Below are positions 17,766 to 25,943 of a DNA stretch of 64,000 bases, in pieces (the stretch's first letter is position 1; each line of letters starts with the position of its first letter). Below the pieces are notes generated by a model, which was not told the origin of the DNA, ran no database searches, and saw only the letters and a list, made by a program, of their open reading frames with translations. Source of the DNA: Candidatus Halocynthiibacter alkanivorans (GTDB taxonomy: Bacteria > Pseudomonadota > Alphaproteobacteria > Rhodobacterales > Rhodobacteraceae). A program made the translations under genes and the position numbers. The DNA is taken from NCBI RefSeq assembly GCF_003333265.1, contig NZ_QOLB01000089.1:1-64000 (forward strand). Reading direction: 5' to 3'.

Positions 17766-18632
17766 ATGCGTAACGTAACAGCCGAAAATATCACCGACGT
17801 CTTTACCGGCTATCTCGGCGAAGACACCGATCCCCGGGTGCGCGAGGTTCTGACCAGCCTGGCCCGCCATCTGCATGATTTCACCCGCGAAGTCAGCCTG
17901 ACTCATGACGAATGGCGCAAAGCGCTGGAACTCATGCAATGGGCCGGCAGGATCACCACGCCGGAGCGCAACGAATTTGTACTGCTCTCGGATGTGATGG
18001 GCCTGTCTTCGCTGGTCGATATGGTGAACTCCAAACCCGACGTCACCAGTTCAAGCGTGCTGGGGCCATTCCACGTCTCTGACGCGCCGCCCCTGGCAAT
18101 CGGCGGAGACATGCGCAAGGATTTCGACGACGAGGTCATCCTGGTCGAAGGCCATGTGCGCGACAAAGAGGGCAATGCGATCCCCGGCGCGACGATCGAC
18201 ATCTGGCAGACCGCGCCCAACGGGCTGTATTCCAGCCAGGACCCGGATCAGGATATCTATTCCTTCCACGGGCTGATGACTGCGGACGAAAATGGCCGCT
18301 ACGCCTTCACCACCGTGCGCCCGGTCAGCTATACCGTGCCTTCTGACGGTCCGGTCGGGGAAATCCTGAACGCCGCCGGCCGCCACCCCTGGCGTCCGTC
18401 ACACCTGCATTTTATTGTGTCTTCCGAAGGCCACCGCAACCTGGTCACCGAAGTGTTTGCGGCTGATGACCCCTATCTCGATCAGGACACCGTCTTTGGC
18501 GTGCGTGATGATCTGGTGATGCATTTTGTGCCACAGCCCGCCGGCAGTTTCCCCGAAGGGTTTGAACTGTCCGGCAAGGTAGAGGGCGACTATTCCCGGG
18601 TGGATTTCGACTTCATCCTCGCCCGCGAATAA
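17766..18632 (+). CDS. Intradiol ring-cleavage dioxygenase (hydroxyquinol/catechol 1,2-dioxygenase type)
   Basis: This 288-residue non-haem Fe(III) enzyme has the four expected ligands: Tyr155 (NGLYSSQ), Tyr189 (RPVSYTVP), His213 and His215 (PSHLHFIV). It has the N-terminal helical linker of the catechol/hydroxyquinol 1,2-dioxygenase class rather than the protocatechuate 3,4-dioxygenase class. It would cleave a catechol or hydroxyquinol to a muconate or maleylacetate. The operon contains no muconate cycloisomerase or maleylacetate reductase, so the following steps must differ or lie elsewhere; the FAH hydrolase of the operon is a candidate. Confidence 0.87.
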   Translation: MRNVTAENITDVFTGYLGEDTDPRVREVLTSLARHLHDFTREVSLTHDEWRKALELMQWAGRITTPERNEFVLLSDVMGLSSLVDMVNSKPDVTSSSVLGPFHVSDAPPLAIGGDMRKDFDDEVILVEGHVRDKEGNAIPGATIDIWQTAPNGLYSSQDPDQDIYSFHGLMTADENGRYAFTTVRPVSYTVPSDGPVGEILNAAGRHPWRPSHLHFIVSSEGHRNLVTEVFAADDPYLDQDTVFGVRDDLVMHFVPQPAGSFPEGFELSGKVEGDYSRVDFDFILARE

Positions 18633-18642
18633 GCTCAATCAC

Positions 18643-18679
18643 CTGAGGCGCAGCTGTGACATTCCGGGCCGCGCCTCAG
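18643..18679. terminator. Stem-loop between convergent dioxygenase and GntR genes
   Basis: CTGAGGCGC (18643-18651) pairs with GCGCCTCAG (18671-18679), a perfect 9-bp stem with a 19-nt loop, in the 82-nt convergent spacer. No U-tract follows on either strand. It could end transcription in both directions. Confidence 0.5.
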
Positions 18680-18714
18680 CCACGGCTTTAATCCCCAGTT
18701 CTTAACCCTGTGTC

Positions 18715-19413
18715 TTAGCCCTGGGTGTCTTCGGAAGTGGCAATAAGACCGGTCAGAAATGCGCCGGTCTTGCGATAATGGCTGAGCAGCAATTCAGCGG
18801 CCTGGTCGGCATTGCGTTCAAGCGCCGCTCTTAAAATATTATCATGTTCGCTGGAGACATCCCGTTTGGTGTAGTTCAGCGATTTTCCGGCCAGATAGCG
18901 ATAACGGATGTTCAGGTCATAAAGCTGACTGCACAGCTTCAGCAGAAGCGGTGAACTGGAGGCCGAAAGCAGGGCCATGTGGAAGGCTTTGTGCCGCGCT
19001 TCAAACCCTTCGATATGGTCCCGTGTTTCACGCAGCATCCGGTGGTGGCTCAGCACCAGCTCATCTTCCCAGGCTTCACTGGCATTGGCGATGCTCTGGC
19101 GCAGCGCCATTTCTTCCAGCGTGCAGCGCAGGCTGAGAATGTCATTGAAATTTTCCCGGCTCACTGCGGCGGTGCGAAACCCACGCTGATCAATGCGTTC
19201 CACCAGCTGATCTGATGTCAGCAGGCTCAGCGCTTCCCGGATCGGCGAAGCGCCAATTTCCAGCAGCGTGCGCAGCCCGTCGATTTTGAGCTTCTTGCCA
19301 GGTTGCAAATCGCCAACCACGATCATGCGCCGGATTTCCAGATAGGCCCTCTGAGTTGCAGAAACATCTTGGGCGGGGGCTGGGGCGGAAGAGTGTCGTG
19401 TGTGAGTGTCCAT
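18715..19413 (-). CDS. GntR family regulator, FCD subfamily
   Basis: This 232-residue repressor has a winged helix (AYLEIRRMIVVGDLQPGKKLKIDGLRTLL…GASPIREALSLLTSDQLVERI, about residues 24-78) and a C-terminal FCD effector domain with metal-binding His and Asp candidates (DELVLSHHRML, HKAFHMALLSAS, EHDNILRAAL). It probably senses a carboxylic acid. It sits convergent to the aromatic/TRAP operon. A perfect palindrome at 19421-19434 lies just before its ATG, and a near copy lies in the divergent promoter at 12990-13003, which suggests autoregulation and control of both catabolic operons. Confidence 0.88.
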   Translation of the reverse strand: MDTHTRHSSAPAPAQDVSATQRAYLEIRRMIVVGDLQPGKKLKIDGLRTLLEIGASPIREALSLLTSDQLVERIDQRGFRTAAVSRENFNDILSLRCTLEEMALRQSIANASEAWEDELVLSHHRMLRETRDHIEGFEARHKAFHMALLSASSSPLLLKLCSQLYDLNIRYRYLAGKSLNYTKRDVSSEHDNILRAALERNADQAAELLLSHYRKTGAFLTGLIATSEDTQG

Positions 19414-19420
19414 GGGTTTA

Positions 19421-19434
19421 AAATATCGATATTT
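19421..19434. promoter_or_regulatory. Perfect palindromic GntR operator candidate
   Basis: AAATATCGATATTT is a perfect 14-bp palindrome, 7 bp upstream of the GntR start codon, so a bound regulator would block its own expression. A 12/14 copy occurs at 12990-13003. Confidence 0.6.
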
Positions 19435-19543
19435 CGGGAGAATACAACAAACTCTATGCTGAATCGCCGGTTTAAGCGCCTGAAATCTGGCTTAAGCCAC
19501 GGTAGCGCCCCGGGCCAGGTGCCGGGCGGGTGTAAAAGCCGGT

Positions 19544-20416
19544 TCAGCTGAGGAAGTCCCAGAAGGTTGCGGCCGCTTTTGACGCCGGAATACTGTGTTT
19601 GCGGGCAAAGACAATATCGCGGACCGGCGCGGCTTTCAGGGGCACAGCTGCGACGACGCCCAGCTCAGTTGGCAAAGAGAGGCCGGTGACAACCGAGAGG
19701 CCCAACCCCGCTTCGACAATGGCCAGAATCGAATGGGTCTGCAGAATTCTGTGGCTGATCTTTGGTGTGGCAGCCTGGGAGGAAAACCACTGCAATATCA
19801 TCTGCTCACTGCCGCCAAGCGGCATGACAAAGGGTCGGCCGGCCAGCTCTGCCGCGCTCAACTCGCCCGCGCCGGCCAGGGGATCTGACGCCGGCACCAG
19901 CGCCACCAACCGGTCCGGTGCCGCCGGGATCACGTCAAACGCCTCGCCCGGGTCTGACAGCACCGCGATATCGATATTGCCCCGGGTGAGATCCGTCAGT
20001 GTGTCCTCGTCCGGCGCCTCCCGCACACAGACTGAAATTTGCGGGTACAGCGCGGCAAAGGCCGTCAGCCGCGCCGGCAGGATGCGGGCAGAGGCGCTGG
20101 CGCCAAATGAGCCGATGGTCAGACTGCCGGCCTTGTGCTGCTTTAACTCCAGCAGGCGGTCCCGCAACGTGTCCAGCGTCCGGTCAATCGTCTCTGCATG
20201 GGCGGCGACAAGCCGGCCTTCCTCAGTAAGGCGCAGCGGTCGCACCCCGCGCTGAACCAGGGTCAGGCCAACGCTTTGCTCAAGATTTGAAATCGAGCGG
20301 CTGATGGCGGATTGCGTCAGGCCAAGGTCGGCGGCGGTGCCGGAGATACTGCCGGTCTCGCCGACGCGCCGCAGCGCCCGCAGCGCGGTAAGTGTGGGAT
20401 TGAAAGCTGGCTGCAT
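19544..20416 (-). CDS. LysR family transcriptional regulator
   Basis: This 290-residue regulator has the N-terminal LysR helix-turn-helix (ALRALRRVGETGSISGTAADLGLTQSAISRSISNLEQSVG, about residues 10-50) and a periplasmic-binding-like effector domain (GSLTIGSFGASASARILPARL onward). It is divergent from the TauD/TfdA-like oxygenase gene with a 77-bp spacer containing the imperfect dyad ATGATTTTCAGTCAT (20418-20432). It is therefore the likely regulator of that gene. The effector is unknown. Confidence 0.88.
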   Translation of the reverse strand: MQPAFNPTLTALRALRRVGETGSISGTAADLGLTQSAISRSISNLEQSVGLTLVQRGVRPLRLTEEGRLVAAHAETIDRTLDTLRDRLLELKQHKAGSLTIGSFGASASARILPARLTAFAALYPQISVCVREAPDEDTLTDLTRGNIDIAVLSDPGEAFDVIPAAPDRLVALVPASDPLAGAGELSAAELAGRPFVMPLGGSEQMILQWFSSQAATPKISHRILQTHSILAIVEAGLGLSVVTGLSLPTELGVVAAVPLKAAPVRDIVFARKHSIPASKAAATFWDFLS

Positions 20417-20493
20417 TATGATTTTCAGTCATTAGTTTTTGAGATACATGTCCTGTAGATCATAAAAGCAATTGCGACACACGGAGAAAAGTC

Positions 20494-21549
20494 ATGGCGA
20501 CAGCAGCGGATCGACCTTCTGAACTCACCGGCCCGGCGGTCTGGCTTGGCCCGGATATGGTGCAAAACGAAGGGGCGTGGTTGGTGCACCTGTCCCCGGC
20601 GGATGTGGCTGAACTGGAAACCGCCGCGCGCCATTACCTGTCACTGGGGCGCGATATCGGCGAGATTTCTGCCGCTGATTTTCCGCTGAACCATTTTGGC
20701 GAACATCTGGCTCAGCTGAAAGAAAAGTTAATCGATGGCAATGGCTTAGAGGTTATTCGTGGGTTGCCCACCGTGGGCTACAGCCAGGAATTCGCCGCCA
20801 CTATTTTCTGCGGTATCGGCGCCCATCTGGGCAGCGCCCGCTCGCAGAACGCCAAGGGCCATATTCTGGGCCATGTGCGCGACATCGGCTCAGATGCCAA
20901 TGATCCAAACAGCCGCATTTACCAGACGTCACAGCGCCAATCCTTCCACACTGACAGCGCCGACGTGGTCGGTCTGCTGTGCCTGCGCGATTCCAAAGAG
21001 GGCGGCAAATCAATGCTGGTCTCGGCACTGTCGATCTACAACCGCATGCGGACGGAACGCCCCGACCTGCTGGAAAAGCTGTTTGACCCGATTGCCACCG
21101 ACCGGCGCGGCGAAGTGCCTGAAGGCGAAAAACCCTATATGGAAATCCCGCCCTTCAGCTGGCACGACGGCAAGCTGACGGTGTTTTATCAGCGCCAGTA
21201 TATCGACAGCGCCCAACGCTTTGACGGTGCCATGCGTCTCACCCCGGCCCATATTGAGGCGCTGGATATGTTTGACGCGCTGGCGGATGACCCGGAATTG
21301 AACTTTGGCATGCAGCTGCAGCCCGGAGATATGCAATTCGTCTACAACCACTCGCAACTGCATGACCGCACCGGCTTTCTAGACTGGCCGGAGCCTGAAA
21401 AGCGGCGTCACCTGCTGCGCCTGTGGCTGTCGGTTGAGGGCGACCGGGAACTGCCGCCCTGTTTCAAAGAACGTTACGGCTCGATTGAGATCGGCAACCG
21501 CGGCGGCATCATCACCAGCGAAACCCGGCTGCACGCGCCGCTGGACTAA
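20494..21549 (+). CDS. TauD/TfdA family Fe(II)/2-oxoglutarate-dependent dioxygenase
   Basis: This 351-residue enzyme has the facial triad: FHTDSAD (His and Asp, about residues 150-156), and the distal His in NHSQLHDRTGF (about 285-295), followed by the 2-oxoglutarate-binding Arg in RRHLLRLWLSVEG. The family hydroxylates and often cleaves C-S, C-O or C-N substrates such as taurine and phenoxyacetates using O2 and 2-oxoglutarate. GGAG precedes the ATG. It has a LysR regulator opposite and a terminator downstream, so it is monocistronic. The substrate cannot be read from sequence. Confidence 0.85.
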   Translation: MATAADRPSELTGPAVWLGPDMVQNEGAWLVHLSPADVAELETAARHYLSLGRDIGEISAADFPLNHFGEHLAQLKEKLIDGNGLEVIRGLPTVGYSQEFAATIFCGIGAHLGSARSQNAKGHILGHVRDIGSDANDPNSRIYQTSQRQSFHTDSADVVGLLCLRDSKEGGKSMLVSALSIYNRMRTERPDLLEKLFDPIATDRRGEVPEGEKPYMEIPPFSWHDGKLTVFYQRQYIDSAQRFDGAMRLTPAHIEALDMFDALADDPELNFGMQLQPGDMQFVYNHSQLHDRTGFLDWPEPEKRRHLLRLWLSVEGDRELPPCFKERYGSIEIGNRGGIITSETRLHAPLD

Positions 21550-21600
21550 GCGAAATCAACAGCAAACCTGCGCCGGTAAGTCACCGGCAGACGGAGTGAA

Positions 21601-21627
21601 CGGGGGCGCAAAAGCGTCCCCGTTTTT
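21601..21627 (+). terminator. Rho-independent terminator of the TauD/TfdA-like gene
   Basis: A 9-bp stem (21601-21609 with 21614-21622, one G-U pair) closes an AAAA loop and is followed by five U residues. It is a canonical intrinsic terminator, 50 nt after the stop codon. Confidence 0.85.
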
Positions 21628-21801
21628 GTTTGATTGGGACCCGCCATATGGGGCGGGTCTGCAGGATTTTTTCGCGGGTCATGCGGATAACTCCGCTTTT
21701 CACCAGCGTCGGAACAAAGTTGCACAGACGCGCCGTCCCTCCCACCTGAGCGGGAAACGGATCGAAACTATATCCGTCTTTTTCGCCGGCCTCGCCGGGC
21801 T

Positions 21802-21854
21802 GTGCCTGACCTTCCCCCGGGACGGCGCGTTGCGCTTCCCCAAGCGCAGGCGCA
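21802..21854. repeat. Dispersed palindromic repeat, copy A
   Basis: This intergenic copy has the arrangement TGCCTGACCTTCCCCCGGG … TTCCCCAAG … CAGGCGC. It matches copy B (22892-22947) and the reverse complement of copy C (60339-60390). The consensus has 12-bp GCGCCTGACCTT inverted ends. Confidence 0.65.
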
Positions 21855-22092
21855 GCCAATGTCCGGTGCATAAGCTCTTTCCGGCCGGATGTTATATTGG
21901 CCAACTCCGCAGCTCTGTTGTGTCGGGTGACACACATTCATTGCCGAATTTGTTTTTTCCTAACCCGCGTTGCGATCCGTCTTAATCGCGACAATACTGC
22001 GAAAAGACCCCGGCTGTGGCGGATGAAGTCTCTGCACCGGTCCCGTCCGGAGCGGGCCCCAGGGGTTGCCCCGGAAGAATGGAAAGTCCTGA

Positions 22093-22839
22093 ATGATGAT
22101 CGCCAGTCTGATGATGTATCAACGCCCGCAACTGGTGGGCGCACACAACCGGTATTGGGCGCTGATCCGCCAGAATCTGAGGCAGGCGGGCATCGACAGT
22201 CCTGAACAATTGTCGCAGGAGGCGGAAGAGTTTTTTGTCTGGCAACATCCGGAGCTGGTGCTGAGCCAGACCTGTGGCATGCCGTACCGCACCTGGCTGC
22301 ACGACAAGGTCGAACTTGTCGGCACGCCTGATTTCGGGATCTCAGACTGCCCGCCGGGATATTACCGCAGCGCCCTGGTGGTGCGGGCACAGGACAGCCG
22401 CCAATCGGCCGGGGATTTTCGCGACGCCGTGTTTGCTTACAATCAGAGCTTTTCGCAATCGGGCTATGCGGCGCCCTATTGGCATCTCCGCCCCAGAGGG
22501 CTGTGGTTTGAAAACCGGCTCCATACTGAACAGCATCTGAACTCCGCCATGGCCGTCGCCGGCGGCCGCGCAGATATCGCCGCGCTTGATGCGGTCACAT
22601 GGCGCCTGATGTTGGAATATGAACCCTTTGCCACCAGCCTGCGCGTTCTTGAATGGACCGCGCCGACGCCCGGTCTGCCGCTGATCACCGCCAGGGGCAA
22701 TGATGCGTCAGCGATCTTTGCGGCGGTGAAACGGGCGATTGCACAATTGGGCGAAGCGGACCGCACTGCGCTTGGCCTGAAGGGGATCGTTAAAATCGAC
22801 GCCGCAGAATACCTGGCGGTCAATAATCCGGATACCTGA
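22093..22839 (+). CDS. Orphan PhnD-like protein without signal peptide
   Basis: This 248-residue protein belongs to the PhnD/SsuA/transferrin-like binding fold: VLSQTCGMPYRTWLHDKVELVGTPDFG (about 56-82), then CPPGYYRSALVVRA and GGRADIAALDAVTWRLM (about 157-173). It begins directly with MMIASLMMYQRP, the first strand of the fold, so there is no signal peptide and it is likely cytosolic. No permease or ATPase gene is next to it. Soluble members of this family have no established role; a ligand-sensing function is possible. Start choice between adjacent ATG codons (22093, 22096) is uncertain. Confidence 0.75.
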   Translation: MMIASLMMYQRPQLVGAHNRYWALIRQNLRQAGIDSPEQLSQEAEEFFVWQHPELVLSQTCGMPYRTWLHDKVELVGTPDFGISDCPPGYYRSALVVRAQDSRQSAGDFRDAVFAYNQSFSQSGYAAPYWHLRPRGLWFENRLHTEQHLNSAMAVAGGRADIAALDAVTWRLMLEYEPFATSLRVLEWTAPTPGLPLITARGNDASAIFAAVKRAIAQLGEADRTALGLKGIVKIDAAEYLAVNNPDT

Positions 22840-22891
22840 GCATCCGCAGGTCGGGCGTAACCTGAAACGCGATCTGTTTGACCGGCATCGC

Positions 22892-22947
22892 CAGGCCGCG
22901 CGCCTTCCCCCGGGAAGGCGCGCGGCACCTCCCCAGGCTCAGGCGCG
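22892..22947. repeat. Dispersed palindromic repeat, copy B
   Basis: This copy contains GCGCCTTCCCCCGGGAAGGCGCGC, itself almost fully palindromic, followed by CCTCCCCAGGCTCAGGCGC. It shares order and spacing with copies A and C. It is located between the orphan PhnD-like gene and the PotC-like gene, in a gap with no coding potential. Confidence 0.65.
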
Positions 22948-23054
22948 GTCCTGACCGCGCATGTCCGTATCAGGCTTAAAGCGTGCTGAATTTATTTGCA
23001 GACAGCCCCGGTAGGGGCGGGGCAGGGATGCGGCAGCCCCCGCTCAAAAGAAAA

Positions 23055-23086
23055 ACGCCAGCCCCGGATCAGGGCTGGCGTTTTTT
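23055..23086. terminator. Bidirectional rho-independent terminator
   Basis: A perfect 10-bp stem ACGCCAGCCC/GGGCTGGCGT (23055-23064, 23072-23081) is flanked by AAAAA on the left and TTTTTT on the right. It can stop both the leftward ABC operon and rightward read-through. Confidence 0.9.
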
Positions 23087-23088
23087 GT

Positions 23089-23874
23089 TCAGTCAGAGCG
23101 GTAAAAGAACTGCTCGGTGCTTTTCAGGCTGGTCAGAATCAGCACCACCACCAGCGCTGCGATCACATAGAGACCGGCGGCCGCCGCCACTTCAGGCGGG
23201 GGCGGCCCCCGCAGGCTGGCATACATCGCGATCGGCAGGGTCTGAATGCTGACCGTAGACAGCAAAAGCGAGATCACAAACTCTGAAATCCCCAGCACAA
23301 AGACCATGATGGTGCCCGACAGAATCCCCGGCATGATGCCCGGCAGAGTGACAAACAGGAAAGTCTGCACCTGTTCCGCCCCCAACGTTGCCGCCGCCTC
23401 TTCCAGCCGCGGATCCAGGCTCGCCAGAGAGGAAGCGATCGAGAACAGCAGGAACGGCAGGTTGACCACGGTGATACCGACCGAAATCGGCCACAGCGCG
23501 CCCAGTACGCCTGCATTGGTGAAAAGCACCAGAAAGGCAAAGGCGGACGCGATCAGCGGTGTCGCCACGCCCAGGATCAGATACATGCCAATGCTGATCC
23601 GGAAGCGGAACTGGTGGCGCACCAGAGCGATGGCGGCCGGCACCCCGACAATCAGCGACATGATCACCACCTGCACGCCAATGATCAGGCTGCGCCCCAG
23701 CGCTTCAATCACCGCCTCATTGCCCAGCAGCGCGCGATACGGGTTCAGAGAATAGCTGCCCGGAGGAAAGATCAGCCGCTCATCGCCACTGAAAGAGGCA
23801 ATGATGACGATGGTCAGCGGCACCGCAACCAGTGCGATGACAATGGCCAGGATCAGACGAATAACCGGACCCAT
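23089..23874 (-). CDS. PotC-like ABC transporter permease
   Basis: This 261-residue inner-membrane permease is of the spermidine/putrescine type, with six hydrophobic segments and the EAA loop LEEAAATLGAEQVQTFLFVTLPGIMPGI. It is the last gene of the operon, and its start overlaps the stop of the PotB-like gene by one base. It forms a heterodimeric channel with that permease. Family members import polyamines, but relatives carry many other amines and acids. Confidence 0.87.
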   Translation of the reverse strand: MGPVIRLILAIVIALVAVPLTIVIIASFSGDERLIFPPGSYSLNPYRALLGNEAVIEALGRSLIIGVQVVIMSLIVGVPAAIALVRHQFRFRISIGMYLILGVATPLIASAFAFLVLFTNAGVLGALWPISVGITVVNLPFLLFSIASSLASLDPRLEEAAATLGAEQVQTFLFVTLPGIMPGILSGTIMVFVLGISEFVISLLLSTVSIQTLPIAMYASLRGPPPPEVAAAAGLYVIAALVVVLILTSLKSTEQFFYRSD

Positions 23875-24818
23875 CAGGATGTCCTCTCTTTGAAATAGCG
23901 CCAGTAGAGCCGCACCAGAGCAAAGGGCGCCATGATCAGCAGCGAGGAGATCACCAGCAGCACCAGGCTGAAGGCGGAGCCCAAGTACAGGTTCTGTTGC
24001 AGCGTGTAGATATTGCCGATGATATTGGCCACAAATGGAAATCTTCCCAGGCCCAGTATCGCCGGCATGTCATATTCAGCGATGTTGAGCAGCAGCACCA
24101 CCACGGTAGAGGCGACCAGGCCCGGCAAAGCCAGCGGCAACACAACATGGCGCCAGATCCGCGCAGGCGAAGCCCCAAGTGTCGCGGCCGCCCGTTCCAG
24201 ATTGGGATCAATGCGCCGGATCGCCGGCAGCACCAGCAGCGCAACAAGCGGCACAGACACCTGTAACATGCCGACAAACACCCCAAATGGCGTGCCCAGA
24301 ATACCACCGTCCTCAACGCCAAACAGCCCGAGGAACCAGCCAAGCGCGCCGCGGTTTGCCAGGATCATAAACCAGGCAAATGTGCGCACAATCTCGCCCA
24401 TCAGGAAGGGCACCAGCATCATCACCAACACCAGCACACGCAGCAGCCGGCTGGGAGTGCGCACGATGAAATACGCTGCAGGAACGCCCAGAACCATGGA
24501 AAACCCGGTGACCAGGAACGACATGACAAGGGTCCGTGTCAACGTGTTCAGGTAAAATTCGCCCGACGGCGGCTCTACCAGACGTCGGTACTGTTCGGTA
24601 GAAATCGGCCCCTGCTCAAACAGGAACGTGTCAAAGGAATGGATGGAAAGCCAGCCGAGATAGAAAATCCCCACCGCCAGCAGTGAGACCAGCAGAAACG
24701 CCGGTGCCACCATGATATAGGGGCTGGCCTTGGACAGTTTTTCCAGCCTCAGCTTCTGACCGGTGGCAATCACCGCGTCAATCAGCCGCCAGCCAAAAGC
24801 AACGTCAGTGTTACGCAT
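23874..24818 (-). CDS. PotB-like ABC transporter permease
   Basis: This 314-residue permease has six transmembrane segments and the EAA loop LERAAATLGASPARIWRHVVLPLALPGL. ATG at 24818 is chosen because GGAGG lies 8 nt upstream, although it overlaps the ATPase gene by 8 nt; an in-frame ATG at 24893 would add 25 unrelated residues lying inside that gene. It works with the PotC-like permease and PotA-like ATPase. Confidence 0.87.
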   Translation of the reverse strand: MRNTDVAFGWRLIDAVIATGQKLRLEKLSKASPYIMVAPAFLLVSLLAVGIFYLGWLSIHSFDTFLFEQGPISTEQYRRLVEPPSGEFYLNTLTRTLVMSFLVTGFSMVLGVPAAYFIVRTPSRLLRVLVLVMMLVPFLMGEIVRTFAWFMILANRGALGWFLGLFGVEDGGILGTPFGVFVGMLQVSVPLVALLVLPAIRRIDPNLERAAATLGASPARIWRHVVLPLALPGLVASTVVVLLLNIAEYDMPAILGLGRFPFVANIIGNIYTLQQNLYLGSAFSLVLLVISSLLIMAPFALVRLYWRYFKERTS

Positions 24819-25932
24819 GTGTTTCGCCTCCGACCACCCAGACACGGTCAACAGCCCAGGACAGCCAGACCTCCGCGCCAGGGGCAAATTCACCGCTCTT
24901 GCTGGCGACGCGGACCGCTGAGTCCAGCCCGGCGACCTTCACCTCATAATAGACAGCCTCACCTTCAAACAGACGCAGATCCACCTTGCCGGCAATCCCG
25001 GTCAGCGCGGCATCATCGGGGCGTGCGGCGCAAAGCGTGATGTCTTCCGCGCGCACAATCGCGGAGGTGGCTTTGCCCTCCATATGGGCAAAACCCGCAT
25101 CGACGGTAAACACGGCACCGCCCGGCGTGATCACCTGCGTCCCTGCAGCATCCTTGCGTATAGTGCCGTCAATACAGTTGGAACGGCCAAGGAAATCCGC
25201 GACAAACCGGTTGACCGGCCGCCGGTACAGATCTTCGCCCTGGGCCACTTGCACCAGCTTGCCATCGCTCATCACCCCGATCCTGTCGCTCAGGATCATC
25301 GCTTCAACCTGGTCATGGGTCACGTTGATAATGGTGACGTCAATCTCGCGGTGCAGGCGGACAATTTCCAGCTGCATTTCCTCGCGCAGGCGTTTGTCCA
25401 GCGCGCCAAACGGCTCGTCCAGCAGCAAAAGGCTGGGGTTGTAGACCAGCGCCCGCGCAATCGCCACCCGCTGCTGCTGACCACCGGACAGCTCATGGGC
25501 TTTGCGCGTGCCAATATTGGGCAGCTGCACCATATCCAGCGCTTCGGCCACCCGGCGGGTGATCTCTTTGCGGCCCGCCCGTCGCATGCGCAACGGAAAG
25601 GCAATATTGTCAAAGACAGACATATGGGGAAACAGCGCCAGAGACTGAAACACCATGCCGATGTTGCGCTTGTATGTTGGCACGTCGCCAACGTCGTCGC
25701 CCTCAATCAGTATCTGCCCGCCGTCGATAGAAACGAGACCGGCAATCGCACGCAGAATTGTGCTTTTGCCGGACCCGGACGGACCAAGCAACGTAAACAA
25801 TTCACGCGGCCGGATTTCCAGATCAACGTTGTCGATTGCATTCATCTGTCCGTAAGTTTTGACCACGCCCGCCAGTTTGACGACCGCGTCACCAGAGTGA
25901 GATTTGCTCACGATATTTTGGTCCATATTCAT
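24811..25932 (-). CDS. PotA-like ABC transporter ATP-binding protein
   Basis: This 373-residue ATPase has Walker A GPSGSGKST, Q-loop MVFQSLALFPHM, signature LSGGQQQR, Walker B LLLLDEPFGALD, and a C-terminal TOBE (beta-barrel) regulatory domain (about residues 270-360). ATG at 25932 (AGGA 9 nt upstream) is preferred over an ATG at 25980 inside the preceding gene. It drives the PotBC-like permease pair. Confidence 0.9.
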   Translation of the reverse strand: MNMDQNIVSKSHSGDAVVKLAGVVKTYGQMNAIDNVDLEIRPRELFTLLGPSGSGKSTILRAIAGLVSIDGGQILIEGDDVGDVPTYKRNIGMVFQSLALFPHMSVFDNIAFPLRMRRAGRKEITRRVAEALDMVQLPNIGTRKAHELSGGQQQRVAIARALVYNPSLLLLDEPFGALDKRLREEMQLEIVRLHREIDVTIINVTHDQVEAMILSDRIGVMSDGKLVQVAQGEDLYRRPVNRFVADFLGRSNCIDGTIRKDAAGTQVITPGGAVFTVDAGFAHMEGKATSAIVRAEDITLCAARPDDAALTGIAGKVDLRLFEGEAVYYEVKVAGLDSAVRVASKSGEFAPGAEVWLSWAVDRVWVVGGETHA

Positions 25933-25943
25933 TTCAACAAGTC

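Larger units (their letters stand above)
21550..22092. other. 543-nt intergenic region with terminator and repeat copy
   Basis: No gene is supported here. It contains the terminator of the oxygenase gene at 21601-21627 and one copy of a dispersed palindromic repeat at 21802-21854. The rest shows no coding character. A weak Shine-Dalgarno (GGAAAG, 22081-22086) marks the start of the following gene. Confidence 0.6.
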
